Source of the DNA: Gammaproteobacteria bacterium
GTDB lineage: Bacteria; Pseudomonadota; Gammaproteobacteria; JAADGQ01
DNA length: 64,000 nt
Reading direction: 5' to 3'
NCBI GenBank assembly: GCA_021648145.1
Contig: JAKITI010000013.1
Span: 24,708-88,707, forward strand
Every line of letters begins with the position of its first letter. The stretch's first letter is position 1. The notes beneath the pieces are model-generated. The model did no database searches. It saw only the letters and a program-made list of their open reading frames with translations, and was not told the origin of the DNA. Made by a program: the position numbers and the translations under genes. Below are positions 34,866-43,847 of the stretch, one piece after another.

Positions 34866-36680
34866 ATGAGTGAAAATGTGATAACACCTGAAGTTGCACC
34901 GACTATTCCTCTTCTGTTTTATGAACGCGTAAAACAGACACCTGATTCGATTGCCTATCGTGAATACGATATCGCAGCACAAGAATGGCATGATAGCAGT
35001 TGGGCTGAAATGGCTACTGAGGTGGCTCGTTGGCAAACTGCTTTGGCAGCAGAAGGCTACCAGACTGGCGATCGTGTGGGCATGATGGTTAAAAACTCTC
35101 GTGCATGGGTCGTATTTGATCAGGCAGCTATGGGCTTGGGTCTGGTTACAGTGCCTCTCTATGTGGATGACCGGCCTGGCAACATGGCATACATTATTGA
35201 TCACGCTGATATTAAGTTACTCTTGGTTCAAAACAAAAGGCAGTGGCAACAACTTTTGACGGTTGGTGATGAGATAGACGGGCTATTACGCATCGTTAGC
35301 CTGGAGTCTATTACAGAAGATGATCACCCGAATGATCCACGCCTGGAATCAATTGATGACTGGGTCTTTGGTCATCAAGGTACGTTGCAAACTAAAGTGA
35401 CAGATCCTGATGCATTAGCCAGCATTGTTTATACTTCCGGCACAACAGGGCGACCCAAAGGGGTGATGCTCAGTCATAAAAACTTTCTCTATAATGCTTG
35501 GTTTTCAAGTCAGTGCCAGGATGCAGGCAGAGATGATCTGTTTCTTTCTTTCTTGCCTTTATCTCACTCTTATGAACGCTCAGTGGGTTATTTTGCGCCT
35601 ATGATGATTGGTGCTACGGTTGCTTATAACCGTTCTATTCTTAATTTAGCATCTGACTTATTAGCTGTTAAACCAACAATTTTAGTTTCGGTACCACGTA
35701 TCTATGAACGTGTGTACGGTAAGATTCAGGAAGGTTTGAAGGAAAAATCTGCCATTGCACAAAAACTGTTTGCCTTGGCAATCTCCGTGGGTTGGATTCG
35801 TTTTGAATATCAGCAAGGGCGTCGATCCTGGTCACCCAAACTTTTGCTGTGGCCTGTTCTAAATAAATTAGTGGCATCAAAAATTCGGGAAAAACTGGGA
35901 GGACGTTTACGTGTGGCTGCCAGTGGTGGCGCAGCACTTTCTCCTGATGTTGCAAAGCTATTTATCAGTTTAGGAATACCACTGGTTCAAGGTTATGGCT
36001 TGACAGAAGCAAGCCCTGCAATTTCAGCGAACCGCTTGAATGACAATATTCCATCAAGTATTGGTACTGTACTTGATGGTGTGGAAGTTCGAGTGGGTGA
36101 AAAGAGCGAATTACAGACACGCAGCCCCTGTGTAATGCAAGGGTATTGGAAAAATGAAACGGCAACACAGGAAACATTTACAGAGGATGGGTGGTTAAAA
36201 ACAGGAGATCAAGCACGTATTGATGATGGTGGTCATATCTACATTATCGGGCGTCTCAAAGATATTATTATTTTAGCGAATGGTGAAAAAATACCGCCAT
36301 CTGATATGGAAACGGCATTAATTCTTAATTCATTGTTTGAGCAAGCGTTAGTCATAGGGGAAGGCCGTTCTTATCTGAGTGCATTATTAGTTCTTAATTT
36401 AGATGAATGGAAGGTTTTAGCCGAAGAGCTAGATGTTGACCCTGAAAGTTCCGAATCTCTGAAAAATAAATTCGTGGAAAAGCGAGTGCTTTTAAATGTT
36501 CGCAATGCCTTGAAAAATTTTCCGGGTTATGCGCGAATTCGTCAAATTTCACTCTATTTATCGCCATGGACTGTAGAAGATGGTTTGATGACACCGACCT
36601 TCAAATTGAAACGTCAAAAAATGATTGAACGCTATGGCGATGATATTGAAAGCATGTATCAAAAGGACTCACAATTATGA
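34866..36680 (+). CDS. Long-chain acyl-CoA synthetase (AMP-forming)
   Basis: Activates fatty acids with ATP and CoA. 604 aa of the FAA1-like subgroup. Seen: the P-loop YTSGTTGRPKGVMLSH (about 188-203), FLPLSHSYER, the GYGLTEASPAIS motif, and TGDQARI with the hinge and the catalytic Lys region near the C-terminus (TPTFKLKRQKM). It overlaps the thioesterase gene by 4 nt, so synthesis and hydrolysis of acyl-CoA are coupled in one transcript. It differs from classic FadD, so I give no symbol. Confidence 0.9.
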   Translation: MSENVITPEVAPTIPLLFYERVKQTPDSIAYREYDIAAQEWHDSSWAEMATEVARWQTALAAEGYQTGDRVGMMVKNSRAWVVFDQAAMGLGLVTVPLYVDDRPGNMAYIIDHADIKLLLVQNKRQWQQLLTVGDEIDGLLRIVSLESITEDDHPNDPRLESIDDWVFGHQGTLQTKVTDPDALASIVYTSGTTGRPKGVMLSHKNFLYNAWFSSQCQDAGRDDLFLSFLPLSHSYERSVGYFAPMMIGATVAYNRSILNLASDLLAVKPTILVSVPRIYERVYGKIQEGLKEKSAIAQKLFALAISVGWIRFEYQQGRRSWSPKLLLWPVLNKLVASKIREKLGGRLRVAASGGAALSPDVAKLFISLGIPLVQGYGLTEASPAISANRLNDNIPSSIGTVLDGVEVRVGEKSELQTRSPCVMQGYWKNETATQETFTEDGWLKTGDQARIDDGGHIYIIGRLKDIIILANGEKIPPSDMETALILNSLFEQALVIGEGRSYLSALLVLNLDEWKVLAEELDVDPESSESLKNKFVEKRVLLNVRNALKNFPGYARIRQISLYLSPWTVEDGLMTPTFKLKRQKMIERYGDDIESMYQKDSQL

Positions 36681-37072
36681 GCGAGGCGGGCTTACCTGTT
36701 GGACGCATTCCGATACTACGCGTGCCAGCCATGCCTTCAGAGGTGAATCAGGGCGGCACTATTTTTGGCGGCTGGATTATGTCTCAAGTCGATATTGCGG
36801 GTAGCATTCCTGCGCGGATTCGGGCTGCGGGGCCTATTGTTACGCGAGCAGTAACTTCATTTGAATTTAAAAAACCGGTTTTTATCGGTGATTTGATTAA
36901 TTGTTATGCCGAGATTCGTAAAGAAGGGGAGACCTCAATTGATGTGTTTGTTGAAGTGTATGCGCAGCGCATCAAAAATGGCGTAGTAGATTGTGTAAAA
37001 GTGACCGAAGCAACCGTAGTCTATGTTGCGATTGATGAGCAACGTCGGCCAAGGAATTTTTCCAAAAAATAA
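36677..37072 (+). CDS. Acyl-CoA thioesterase, YciA-like hotdog fold
   Basis: Hydrolyses acyl-CoA thioesters. The 131-aa single hotdog domain has the family pattern NQGGTIFGGWIMSQVD near residue 22 and FKKPVFIGDLINCYAEI near 64. Members act as hexamers in the cytoplasm and may be regulated by CoA. It is translationally coupled (ATGA) to the acyl-CoA synthetase gene. Confidence 0.88.
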   Translation: MSEAGLPVGRIPILRVPAMPSEVNQGGTIFGGWIMSQVDIAGSIPARIRAAGPIVTRAVTSFEFKKPVFIGDLINCYAEIRKEGETSIDVFVEVYAQRIKNGVVDCVKVTEATVVYVAIDEQRRPRNFSKK

Positions 37073-37078
37073 CTAATT

Positions 37079-37237
37079 AGGGCTTGTCAATAAATAACTT
37101 GATCGTATTGCGCCGGATATCGTTTTGTATTCAAGGCGCTGAAAGGGGCGCATACTCATTGTATGTAACCCTTTCAGCAACGCCGAAGACAAAAGGATAG
37201 ACAAGCAAGATGATCAAGTTATTTATTGACAAGCCCT
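37079..37237. mobile_element. MITE-like palindromic element with 26-bp terminal inverted repeats
   Basis: The ends AGGGCTTGTCAATAAATAAC + TTGATC (37079-37104) and their perfect reverse complement (37212-37237) frame a 159-bp stretch. The interior is also palindromic: TTTTGT-TTC-GGCG-TGAAAGG on the left pairs with CCTTTCA-CGCC-GAA-ACAAAA on the right around CATAC/GTATG. It has no coding capacity. A solo copy of the end is at 14062. It could fold on RNA into one long hairpin and act as a terminator between the thioesterase and RND genes. Confidence 0.8.
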
Positions 37238-37311
37238 TAGTGTGCCCGCCCGAAAACTCGGTAAAGTAAAACTCTGAGTCGCAAATCGCTCATCATTTAA
37301 TCTTTTTTTAT

Positions 37312-39663
37312 TTAGCTTGTAGGGCGATGAAAACGTTTAAACCAATAGGCCAGCGCAGGCAGTAAAAAAATCGCCCCCAGCATGTTAACCAGAAACATAA
37401 AGGTGAGCAGGATGCCCATGTCAGCCTGAAATTTAAGCGGTGAGAAGATCCAGGTGGCGACACCGATGGCCAGTGTGATAGCGGTAAAGAGTACGCCGCT
37501 GCCGGTTTGGCTCAGAGTCATAAAATAGGCGTCGTAGAGTGTTTTTTCTGTGCGTAAAAACTCCCGCAGACGGCTGTAGATGTAGATGCCGTAATCGACA
37601 CCCACGCCGACCCCCAGCGCCACTACCGGCAAGGTGGCGACCTTCAGGCCAATGTCGAGCGTTGCCATCAGGGCGTAGGCCAGCAGCGAGACCAACGCCA
37701 GCGGCAGCATGATGCAGAGCGTGGTGGTGAGGGAGCGGAAGGTGATCAGGCAGAGGGCGATGATGATGCTGAAGAGATAAAGCAGGATGGGGAACTGGGC
37801 TCGGTCGATCTCTTCGTTGGTGGCGGCCATGACGCCGACATTGCCGGTGGCGAGCAGAAACTGCACATCGTCGCGGTTGTATTCATCGCGATAGGCCTTC
37901 ACGGCGCTGACGATTTTGGTGATGGTGGCGGCCTTATGGTCGGTGGTGAAGATCATCACCGGCATCACACTGCAGTCGTTGTTGAGCAGACCGCTGCTGG
38001 TGGGGATATAGGCCACCGACTGCGCCAGCGACGACTCGTTGCGCGGCAGTACCTGCCACTTCAGGCTGCCCTCGTTCCAACCGGCGTTGATGACCCTGAC
38101 AATGCCCGGCATCGCGATCACCGACTGCACGCCTTCAACATTGCGCATGGCCCACTGAAAGTGGTCGATGGTGCTCATGATGTCGTAGTTGATGCAGCCC
38201 TCTGGCGTGGTCTCCACAATCACCGTCAGCACATCGACACCGATGGAAAACTTGTCGCTGATCACTTCGCTGTCGACGTTGTAGCGCGACTCGGCGCGCA
38301 GCTCCGGCACGCCGCGTTGTAGATCGCCAATTTTGACATCGGTGGCCTTCCAGGCACCGACGACCAGTAGAAGCAGAGAGAAGAGAATAATGCCGGTGGC
38401 CGGTTTCGCCGTGGCTGCTTTTGCCACCACCCGCCAGACGCCATTCATCTGCTCGGCGCGATGGCTCATCTTTTCGCGATGGCCCGGCCGAGGGGCGATG
38501 TACGACAGCAGCACCGGCAACAGCAGCAGGTTGATAAAGATGATCACTGCCACACCAACGCTGGCGGTAATGGCCATCTCCTGAATGATGCGGATTTCGA
38601 TCAGGTAGATGGTGATAAAGCCGATGGTGTCACTGGCCAGGGCAATGGTGCTGGGGATCAGCAGGCGTCTGAAACAGGTGCGCGCCGCCGTCTCAGCATC
38701 GGCCCCCTGGAAGACTTCACTGTTGTGGTTGTTGACCATCTGCACGCCGTGGCTGATGGCGATGGCGAAGATCAGAAAGGGGATCAGTACCGACATGGGG
38801 TCGATGCCGTAGCCCATCGCTGTTAGCAGTCCCAGTTGCCAGACCACGGCGATAAGGGCGCTGCCCAGCAGCGCCGCCGTGAGGCGGAAGGAGCGGGTGT
38901 TGGCGAAGACCAGCAGGGCAGTGATGAAAAAGGTAAGGGCGAAAAAGAGGATTACCCGCGCCGCGCCGTCGGCGATATCCCCGATTGCCTTGGCAAAGCC
39001 GATGACGTGGATGTTGAGTTCGATATTGAAATCCTGATTCTGATTGAGACCCTGGTACTGGTATTTACCGCGAATGCGCTCCTCCAGCAGTTTGGCCACC
39101 TCAATGTAGTCCAGCGCCTTGCCGGTTTCGGGGTTGAACTCCTGCAACTGTACACTGATGAGGGCACCGCTGAAGTCGTTGGCCACCAAGCGGCCGACGA
39201 TACCGGCCTTGAGAATATTCTGCCGCACCTTGGCCAGTCCCTCGGGCGTCGCCTCAAAATCGGCAGGGATGACGTTGCCACCAGCGATGCCATCTTCCAC
39301 CACCTCGGTGAAGCGCACGTTGGGAGTGAAGAGGGAGGTGACGCGGGTGCGATCGACACCAGGAATAAAAAAGACCTCATCGGTGATGGCGGCGAGGCGA
39401 TCGAAAAAGGGTTTGTTGAAGATGTCACCCTCTTTGACCATTAAGGCGATGAGGATGCGATTGGCTCCGCCGAACTCCTGCTGGTGTTTGCTGAAGGTCT
39501 GCATATACTCATGCTTCATCGGCAGCAGCTTGGTGAAGCCGGCATCGACGCGTAGCTGACTGGCAAAGTAGAGCATCACGGCGGTGATGGCGACAAACAG
39601 TATGACCACCCAGCGGCGGTGGTTGAAGAGCACTCTCTCCAGAAAGGTGGTCAAGGCGTTCAC
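37312..39663 (-). CDS. RND-superfamily MMPL-type exporter
   Basis: 783 aa, inner membrane transporter of the MMPL/HpnN-like branch of the RND superfamily. It shows the double layout: TM1, a large periplasmic loop, five TMs, then the same again (TMs near 230-410 and 620-760). The SSD-like segment VLIPFLIFAIAISHGVQMVNN and the mirrored LPVVALGVGVGVDYGIYIYSR are visible. Members of this branch export lipids or hydrophobic molecules to the outer membrane. It overlaps the Ycf48-like gene by 4 nt and is the last gene of the operon. Confidence 0.9.
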   Translation of the reverse strand: MNALTTFLERVLFNHRRWVVILFVAITAVMLYFASQLRVDAGFTKLLPMKHEYMQTFSKHQQEFGGANRILIALMVKEGDIFNKPFFDRLAAITDEVFFIPGVDRTRVTSLFTPNVRFTEVVEDGIAGGNVIPADFEATPEGLAKVRQNILKAGIVGRLVANDFSGALISVQLQEFNPETGKALDYIEVAKLLEERIRGKYQYQGLNQNQDFNIELNIHVIGFAKAIGDIADGAARVILFFALTFFITALLVFANTRSFRLTAALLGSALIAVVWQLGLLTAMGYGIDPMSVLIPFLIFAIAISHGVQMVNNHNSEVFQGADAETAARTCFRRLLIPSTIALASDTIGFITIYLIEIRIIQEMAITASVGVAVIIFINLLLLPVLLSYIAPRPGHREKMSHRAEQMNGVWRVVAKAATAKPATGIILFSLLLLVVGAWKATDVKIGDLQRGVPELRAESRYNVDSEVISDKFSIGVDVLTVIVETTPEGCINYDIMSTIDHFQWAMRNVEGVQSVIAMPGIVRVINAGWNEGSLKWQVLPRNESSLAQSVAYIPTSSGLLNNDCSVMPVMIFTTDHKAATITKIVSAVKAYRDEYNRDDVQFLLATGNVGVMAATNEEIDRAQFPILLYLFSIIIALCLITFRSLTTTLCIMLPLALVSLLAYALMATLDIGLKVATLPVVALGVGVGVDYGIYIYSRLREFLRTEKTLYDAYFMTLSQTGSGVLFTAITLAIGVATWIFSPLKFQADMGILLTFMFLVNMLGAIFLLPALAYWFKRFHRPTS

Positions 39664-40649
39664 GGTTTGAACCTCGTGATGCCCGCCTCGCCGATCAGCA
39701 CTAGCTCGTCGTTATCGCTCGTGAGCAGTGCTGTGATACCGCTACGGTCGGGGCGCTGGATCAGTTGCAGTGCTTCGCCATCGCAGCCGGAGTCAATCAA
39801 CAGCACGCCGCTCAGGCCGGCGATGATGCAGCGACCATCGTCGGTTTTTAGGCCGCTGGTGAGCATGGCGGTGGTATTTGTGGTGATGCGGCTCCAATTA
39901 TCGCCCCGGTCGTCTGAGCTGAAAAGATGGCCGCGCAGGCCGAAGACAAATAGCCTGTTTGACGTTAGTGGCAGTGAGCCAAAAAAAGAGCCGTGGTAGG
40001 GAGTGGCGAGGTTGACCCAGTTATCACCGCCGTCGTCGGAGCGGTAGACCACACCGCTCTCGGCGGCGATGTAGAGGGTGCCGTCGGCGGCTGAGGCGAT
40101 GTGATTGAGGTGAAAGTCGTCTTCTTCGCTGATCCAACGCTTCTGCCAGCTCTCACCGCCGTCACGAGTCTCCATAAAAAGGCCATAGGCACCGACAGCG
40201 TAGCCGTTGTTACGGTCTTTGAACCAGACATCGAGCAGCGGTGCCTCCTCCTCCGGAGCGCTGTAACTCAGTTGCCAGCTGCGGCCACCATCGCGGCTCT
40301 GAATAATGGTGGCATCGTGACCCACCGCCCAGGCGTGGCTCTCGTCCAGTAGAAAAACCCCCGTCAGCATAACCCGCGTGGGGATGCTGGCCTGTATCCA
40401 GTTGTGGCCCTGATCGTCGCTGAAGAGCACATGGCCACGGTCACCGACGACAATCATTTTGTGTTGGTATTGAGCACCGTCTAATAGTAAAGAGTGGACG
40501 GCGAGAGGGGAGGATTCAGCAGCTTCTTCAGCCCAAGCAGGAACAGCTATCGAGAAGCAGAGCAGTGTGGCAAGCAACAACAAAGCGCCCACTACACTGC
40601 CCTGTTCGGGTGGACGCGCTTTTTGTGCCCGCCAATCCAGGCACAACAT
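39660..40649 (-). CDS. Ycf48-like/BNR-repeat beta-propeller protein
   Basis: A Sec-type signal (hydrophobic stretch about 20-40, ending near AWA-EE) leads into a 7-bladed propeller of BNR/Ycf48 repeats: FSDDQGHNW, QSRDGGRSW, ETRDGGESW, RSDDGGDNW, SSDDRGDNW. Ycf48 homologues in non-photosynthetic bacteria often sit with RND and DUF1329 genes, where a chaperone or assembly role is assumed, not proven. The start directly abuts the DUF1329 stop. Confidence 0.85.
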   Translation of the reverse strand: MLCLDWRAQKARPPEQGSVVGALLLLATLLCFSIAVPAWAEEAAESSPLAVHSLLLDGAQYQHKMIVVGDRGHVLFSDDQGHNWIQASIPTRVMLTGVFLLDESHAWAVGHDATIIQSRDGGRSWQLSYSAPEEEAPLLDVWFKDRNNGYAVGAYGLFMETRDGGESWQKRWISEEDDFHLNHIASAADGTLYIAAESGVVYRSDDGGDNWVNLATPYHGSFFGSLPLTSNRLFVFGLRGHLFSSDDRGDNWSRITTNTTAMLTSGLKTDDGRCIIAGLSGVLLIDSGCDGEALQLIQRPDRSGITALLTSDNDELVLIGEAGITRFKP

Positions 40650-42008
40650 CTACCGTCTGCCTTCTCGCCGTAGCGCCGCCGGAGCGTAATCTGAGGCCTT
40701 GCGCTCAAAGTTGAATTTGTACATGTTTTTCTCTTCGTTATCCAAACCCATGACGAGATAACGGCCCGCTTGCAGGTCAGTATGGACTTCCAGGGTGGTC
40801 CAAAGCAGCGGTATTTCGTAGTAGTTGATCACATGGCCTTCGGAGACACGCCAGAGCTGGTCGCGGTTGTCGTATTGATCCACCAACAGAATCTGCCAGG
40901 AGTCTTCATCAATGTAGAAGGTGCGGCGTTTGTAGATGTGGCGCATCCCCTCTTTCAGCGTCGCCTCCACCACCCAGACACGGTGCAGTTCATAGCGTGG
41001 GTACTCTGGGTTGATGTGCAGTGGCGTGATGATATCGCTGTATTTGAGTTTGTCGCTGTGAAGCTGGTAGCTATTGTAGGGCACGTAGATCTCTTTTTTA
41101 CCCACCAGCTCCCAATTATAGCGCTCTGGGCTGCCGGTGAACATGTCGTACTGATCGGTGGTGCGCATACCGTCAGAGGCGGTGCCGGGGTTATCAAAAG
41201 CAACATTGGGGGCGCGGCGCACACGACGTTGGCCGGGATTGTATAACCACGCTTTGCGTGGCTCAGCAAACTGATCAAGGGTTTCGTGTACCAGCAAGAT
41301 GCCACCCGCAAGACGTGGGGGCGACAGTACTTTTTGTTTGAACTGGAGGATGACATTGTTGAGCTTCGCCTCGGTCATCTTCTCTTGCGAATACTGCACA
41401 TTAAACTCATCGTAAAACCGCACCAAGGTGTAGTTGCCAGCACGGGTGGGTGCAGCCTGGGAGAAGTAGCGCGACGCGGTATCGCCCCGATAGCGTAGAA
41501 CGTGATTCCAAATAGCCTCTTGGCCATTTTGAGGCTTCGGAAACGGGATGCCGTGGATCGCTCCGGTAACGCCATTGCCGCCCTCGGTCAGTTTCGCTGT
41601 CGAGGCATTTTTGATGGTCGCATCGTAGATGCGCTGCGGTAGCGAGGTACTTCGATGGGTGGGGTAGACCTTCATTTTAAAGCTGTCGTAGGTCGCCAGC
41701 ATCGCTTTATGGCCCGCACTCAGCTTGTCGGCATAGTTGGCCATGTTGGCTTGGGTGATGGTGAATTTCACCTTGTCACTGGCATAGGGGTCGGGGTGGT
41801 GGTCACCCGGTTTGTAGCCTGCTGGTGGTGTGGTAATGCCGCCATCCCACGCGGGGATGGTGCCATCGGCATTACCCGCTTTGACGGCTCCCAATGGCGT
41901 GAGGTCGACACCAAGTTGGCCTTCGGCCCAGCTATTCGCCGAAATAGCCGTTAATAAAATTGCGCCAATGAGGGAGGCGATGGGTTTAGGTATAGAGTGT
42001 TTTGCCAT
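40650..42008 (-). CDS. DUF1329 periplasmic protein (LolB-like fold)
   Basis: 452 aa with a signal peptide ending near SWA-EG (residue 29). The DUF1329 pattern is visible: LTPLGAVKAGNADGTIPAWDGG, NPGQRRVRRAPNVAFDNPGT, and the C-terminal RRTFYIDEDSWQILLVDQYD. The fold is reported as LolB-like, so a lipid or lipoprotein shuttle through the periplasm is a reasonable guess. It lies 11 nt downstream of the DUF1302 gene. Confidence 0.88.
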   Translation of the reverse strand: MAKHSIPKPIASLIGAILLTAISANSWAEGQLGVDLTPLGAVKAGNADGTIPAWDGGITTPPAGYKPGDHHPDPYASDKVKFTITQANMANYADKLSAGHKAMLATYDSFKMKVYPTHRSTSLPQRIYDATIKNASTAKLTEGGNGVTGAIHGIPFPKPQNGQEAIWNHVLRYRGDTASRYFSQAAPTRAGNYTLVRFYDEFNVQYSQEKMTEAKLNNVILQFKQKVLSPPRLAGGILLVHETLDQFAEPRKAWLYNPGQRRVRRAPNVAFDNPGTASDGMRTTDQYDMFTGSPERYNWELVGKKEIYVPYNSYQLHSDKLKYSDIITPLHINPEYPRYELHRVWVVEATLKEGMRHIYKRRTFYIDEDSWQILLVDQYDNRDQLWRVSEGHVINYYEIPLLWTTLEVHTDLQAGRYLVMGLDNEEKNMYKFNFERKASDYAPAALRREGRR

Positions 42009-42019
42009 GACTTCTCTCC

Positions 42020-43825
42020 TTAGAACGAGTATTTGATGTTGAGGGCGACGTAGTCGCGATCGTTGATCAGGTTATAACGACCCGCGCCGGTATAGCGAGT
42101 GTAGCTCAGGTCGGCCGAGTAGGTGTTTTGGTAGGTGGCAGCCAAGGCGAGGGTGATGGCGCGACGGCCTCGGATAAAGTTGCCCGCTGGGCCGGGGGAT
42201 ATGCCGTTAACATCGTGTTGCCAAACGATGCGGGGAGCGAGATTGATAGAGCTAAAGGCGTTATCAAACTGCATCCGGGTGAGCAGTCGATAGCCCCAGG
42301 AGGTGGCATCTGCAAAGCGGTCGGCGCTTTCGAAGTTGGGGTTGCCATTGACGTCGGGATGAACAGCGGCCAGCGCCTCGTTGCCACTGATAAATGTGCC
42401 GGAGCCGTTGAGACGCAGCACTTCTTTACTGGGCATACCGATGACATGGGTGACGCCAACTTCACCCAGTAATACCGTTGTGTTGGCTCCCAAGCCAGGG
42501 CCGAAAACTTTGGTGGCGGTCATCTGCACTTGCGAGACATCTTTGCGAATAAAGCCGGGGATGTCGGTTTCAAACGGTACTAGGCCGAGTTGTCCATTGC
42601 TGGCCAGTGCAGCAGCGCCCGTGTTGCCAGGGCTGAGATTGTCTTGTGCACCGAGAGCGGCAAAGAGGATCTCCACATCGTCGATCTGTAGTGGCACATC
42701 TTTGCGATAGGAGACTTCACCTTGGAGGGCGATGCCCGAGCGGCCTATGTCGGTATTAAAACTCAGGCCAAAAAGCTGAATATCTTCGGGGTAGCTGATG
42801 AAATAACGGGCGGTCTGGACGTAACTTAGACCGTTGGGATCAATGCCCGCAGCGGCAGCGGCTGTTCCCATTGTGGCACCGATGAGGGGTAGGCGGCTGT
42901 GGTAGTTGATGTAGTAGAGGCCGAACTCCGTATCATTAAGCTTCGGGGCGTAGAGACGAAGTGCTGCGCCGTATTGGCCGCTGTCTTTTGCCTCCCGGTC
43001 GGAGCCGCGAGCGACCACCCCAGTGGTTGCCGGAGGGGTAACGACCAAGCTACCAGGTACACTGTCGGGGACAGCACCCCAACCCAGCATGACCCGCTCA
43101 CCACCAGCGGGTGCAAAGTCGTTGCCACCGAAGTAAGAGCCCACCGGATCAGCCTCGGTCTTCTCCCACTGGAGTTGGTAGAAAACTTCAATATTGGTAT
43201 TCTCTGTTGTCGCCAGCGAAGCGGAAAGAATGGGGATAGGCAGCAACACCTCACGCAGCTCAGCACCTGGCACACGAATTTTGCTTACATCGACCGGATT
43301 AATGGTATTGATGCTGTTTTGAATGAAAGTGCTTTCACCCCAGCTCAACAGTTGGTTGCCGACACGAAATTCGGCCGGTTTATCGCCCACATCAAAGAGT
43401 GCCCAAAGATAGGCATCGAGCAGATCAACATCGCTGCCGATCAGCTCTTTGGCGTCGTCGCTCAGCTCTGTTCGTGCGCGGTCACCCTTCTCATTTTCAT
43501 AGTCATAAAAAGCGGTGGCACGAATAAAACCGCCAAAGTTGCGGTAGTTAAGCTCCATCTCCGAGGTGATTTTGAATGTGTTACTGTAAATACCCTTGTC
43601 GTAGTTTAGATTGCCGTCATCGGCATTCACCCCGTAGGCAGTGCCGCCATTGGCGATGCCAATGAGGCGTTGATCTCGATCCTCTATTCGGCTGGCGATG
43701 CCCCAAGAGAGGGTGGTGTCCCAACTGCCATAGAGTTCGCCTTTTTGGATTTCAATGGCTTGAGCGGCGCCCGATAGCATCAGAAGTAGCGGGGCAGCGG
43801 TGCGGAGTATGGTTTTGTTGTTCAC
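42020..43825 (-). CDS. DUF1302 outer membrane protein
   Basis: 601 aa from the chosen start. DUF1302 proteins are outer membrane barrels found next to DUF1329 and RND genes in lipid and hydrocarbon degraders. Evidence is the signal peptide (RTAAPLLLMLSGAAQA-IE), the ELYGSWDTTLSWGIASRI segment, VGNQLLSWGESTFIQNSIN, and a last strand ending in phenylalanine (LNIKYSF). I chose GTG 43825 because GGGAG lies upstream and the resulting signal peptide is normal; ATG 43840 is possible. It starts 23 nt after the lipase gene stop. Confidence 0.85.
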   Translation of the reverse strand: MNNKTILRTAAPLLLMLSGAAQAIEIQKGELYGSWDTTLSWGIASRIEDRDQRLIGIANGGTAYGVNADDGNLNYDKGIYSNTFKITSEMELNYRNFGGFIRATAFYDYENEKGDRARTELSDDAKELIGSDVDLLDAYLWALFDVGDKPAEFRVGNQLLSWGESTFIQNSINTINPVDVSKIRVPGAELREVLLPIPILSASLATTENTNIEVFYQLQWEKTEADPVGSYFGGNDFAPAGGERVMLGWGAVPDSVPGSLVVTPPATTGVVARGSDREAKDSGQYGAALRLYAPKLNDTEFGLYYINYHSRLPLIGATMGTAAAAAGIDPNGLSYVQTARYFISYPEDIQLFGLSFNTDIGRSGIALQGEVSYRKDVPLQIDDVEILFAALGAQDNLSPGNTGAAALASNGQLGLVPFETDIPGFIRKDVSQVQMTATKVFGPGLGANTTVLLGEVGVTHVIGMPSKEVLRLNGSGTFISGNEALAAVHPDVNGNPNFESADRFADATSWGYRLLTRMQFDNAFSSINLAPRIVWQHDVNGISPGPAGNFIRGRRAITLALAATYQNTYSADLSYTRYTGAGRYNLINDRDYVALNIKYSF

Positions 43826-43847
43826 TGTTCTCTCTCCCATTCTGTGG

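Noticed and set aside
38836..39444. Long plus-strand open frame inside the RND gene
   Set aside because: It is antisense to a clearly conserved transporter in GC-rich DNA, where stop codons are rare; it has no recognisable domain.
42899..43609. Plus-strand open frame of 236 codons inside the DUF1302 gene
   Set aside because: Antisense shadow of a conserved gene in the GC-rich block; no motif or ribosome site.
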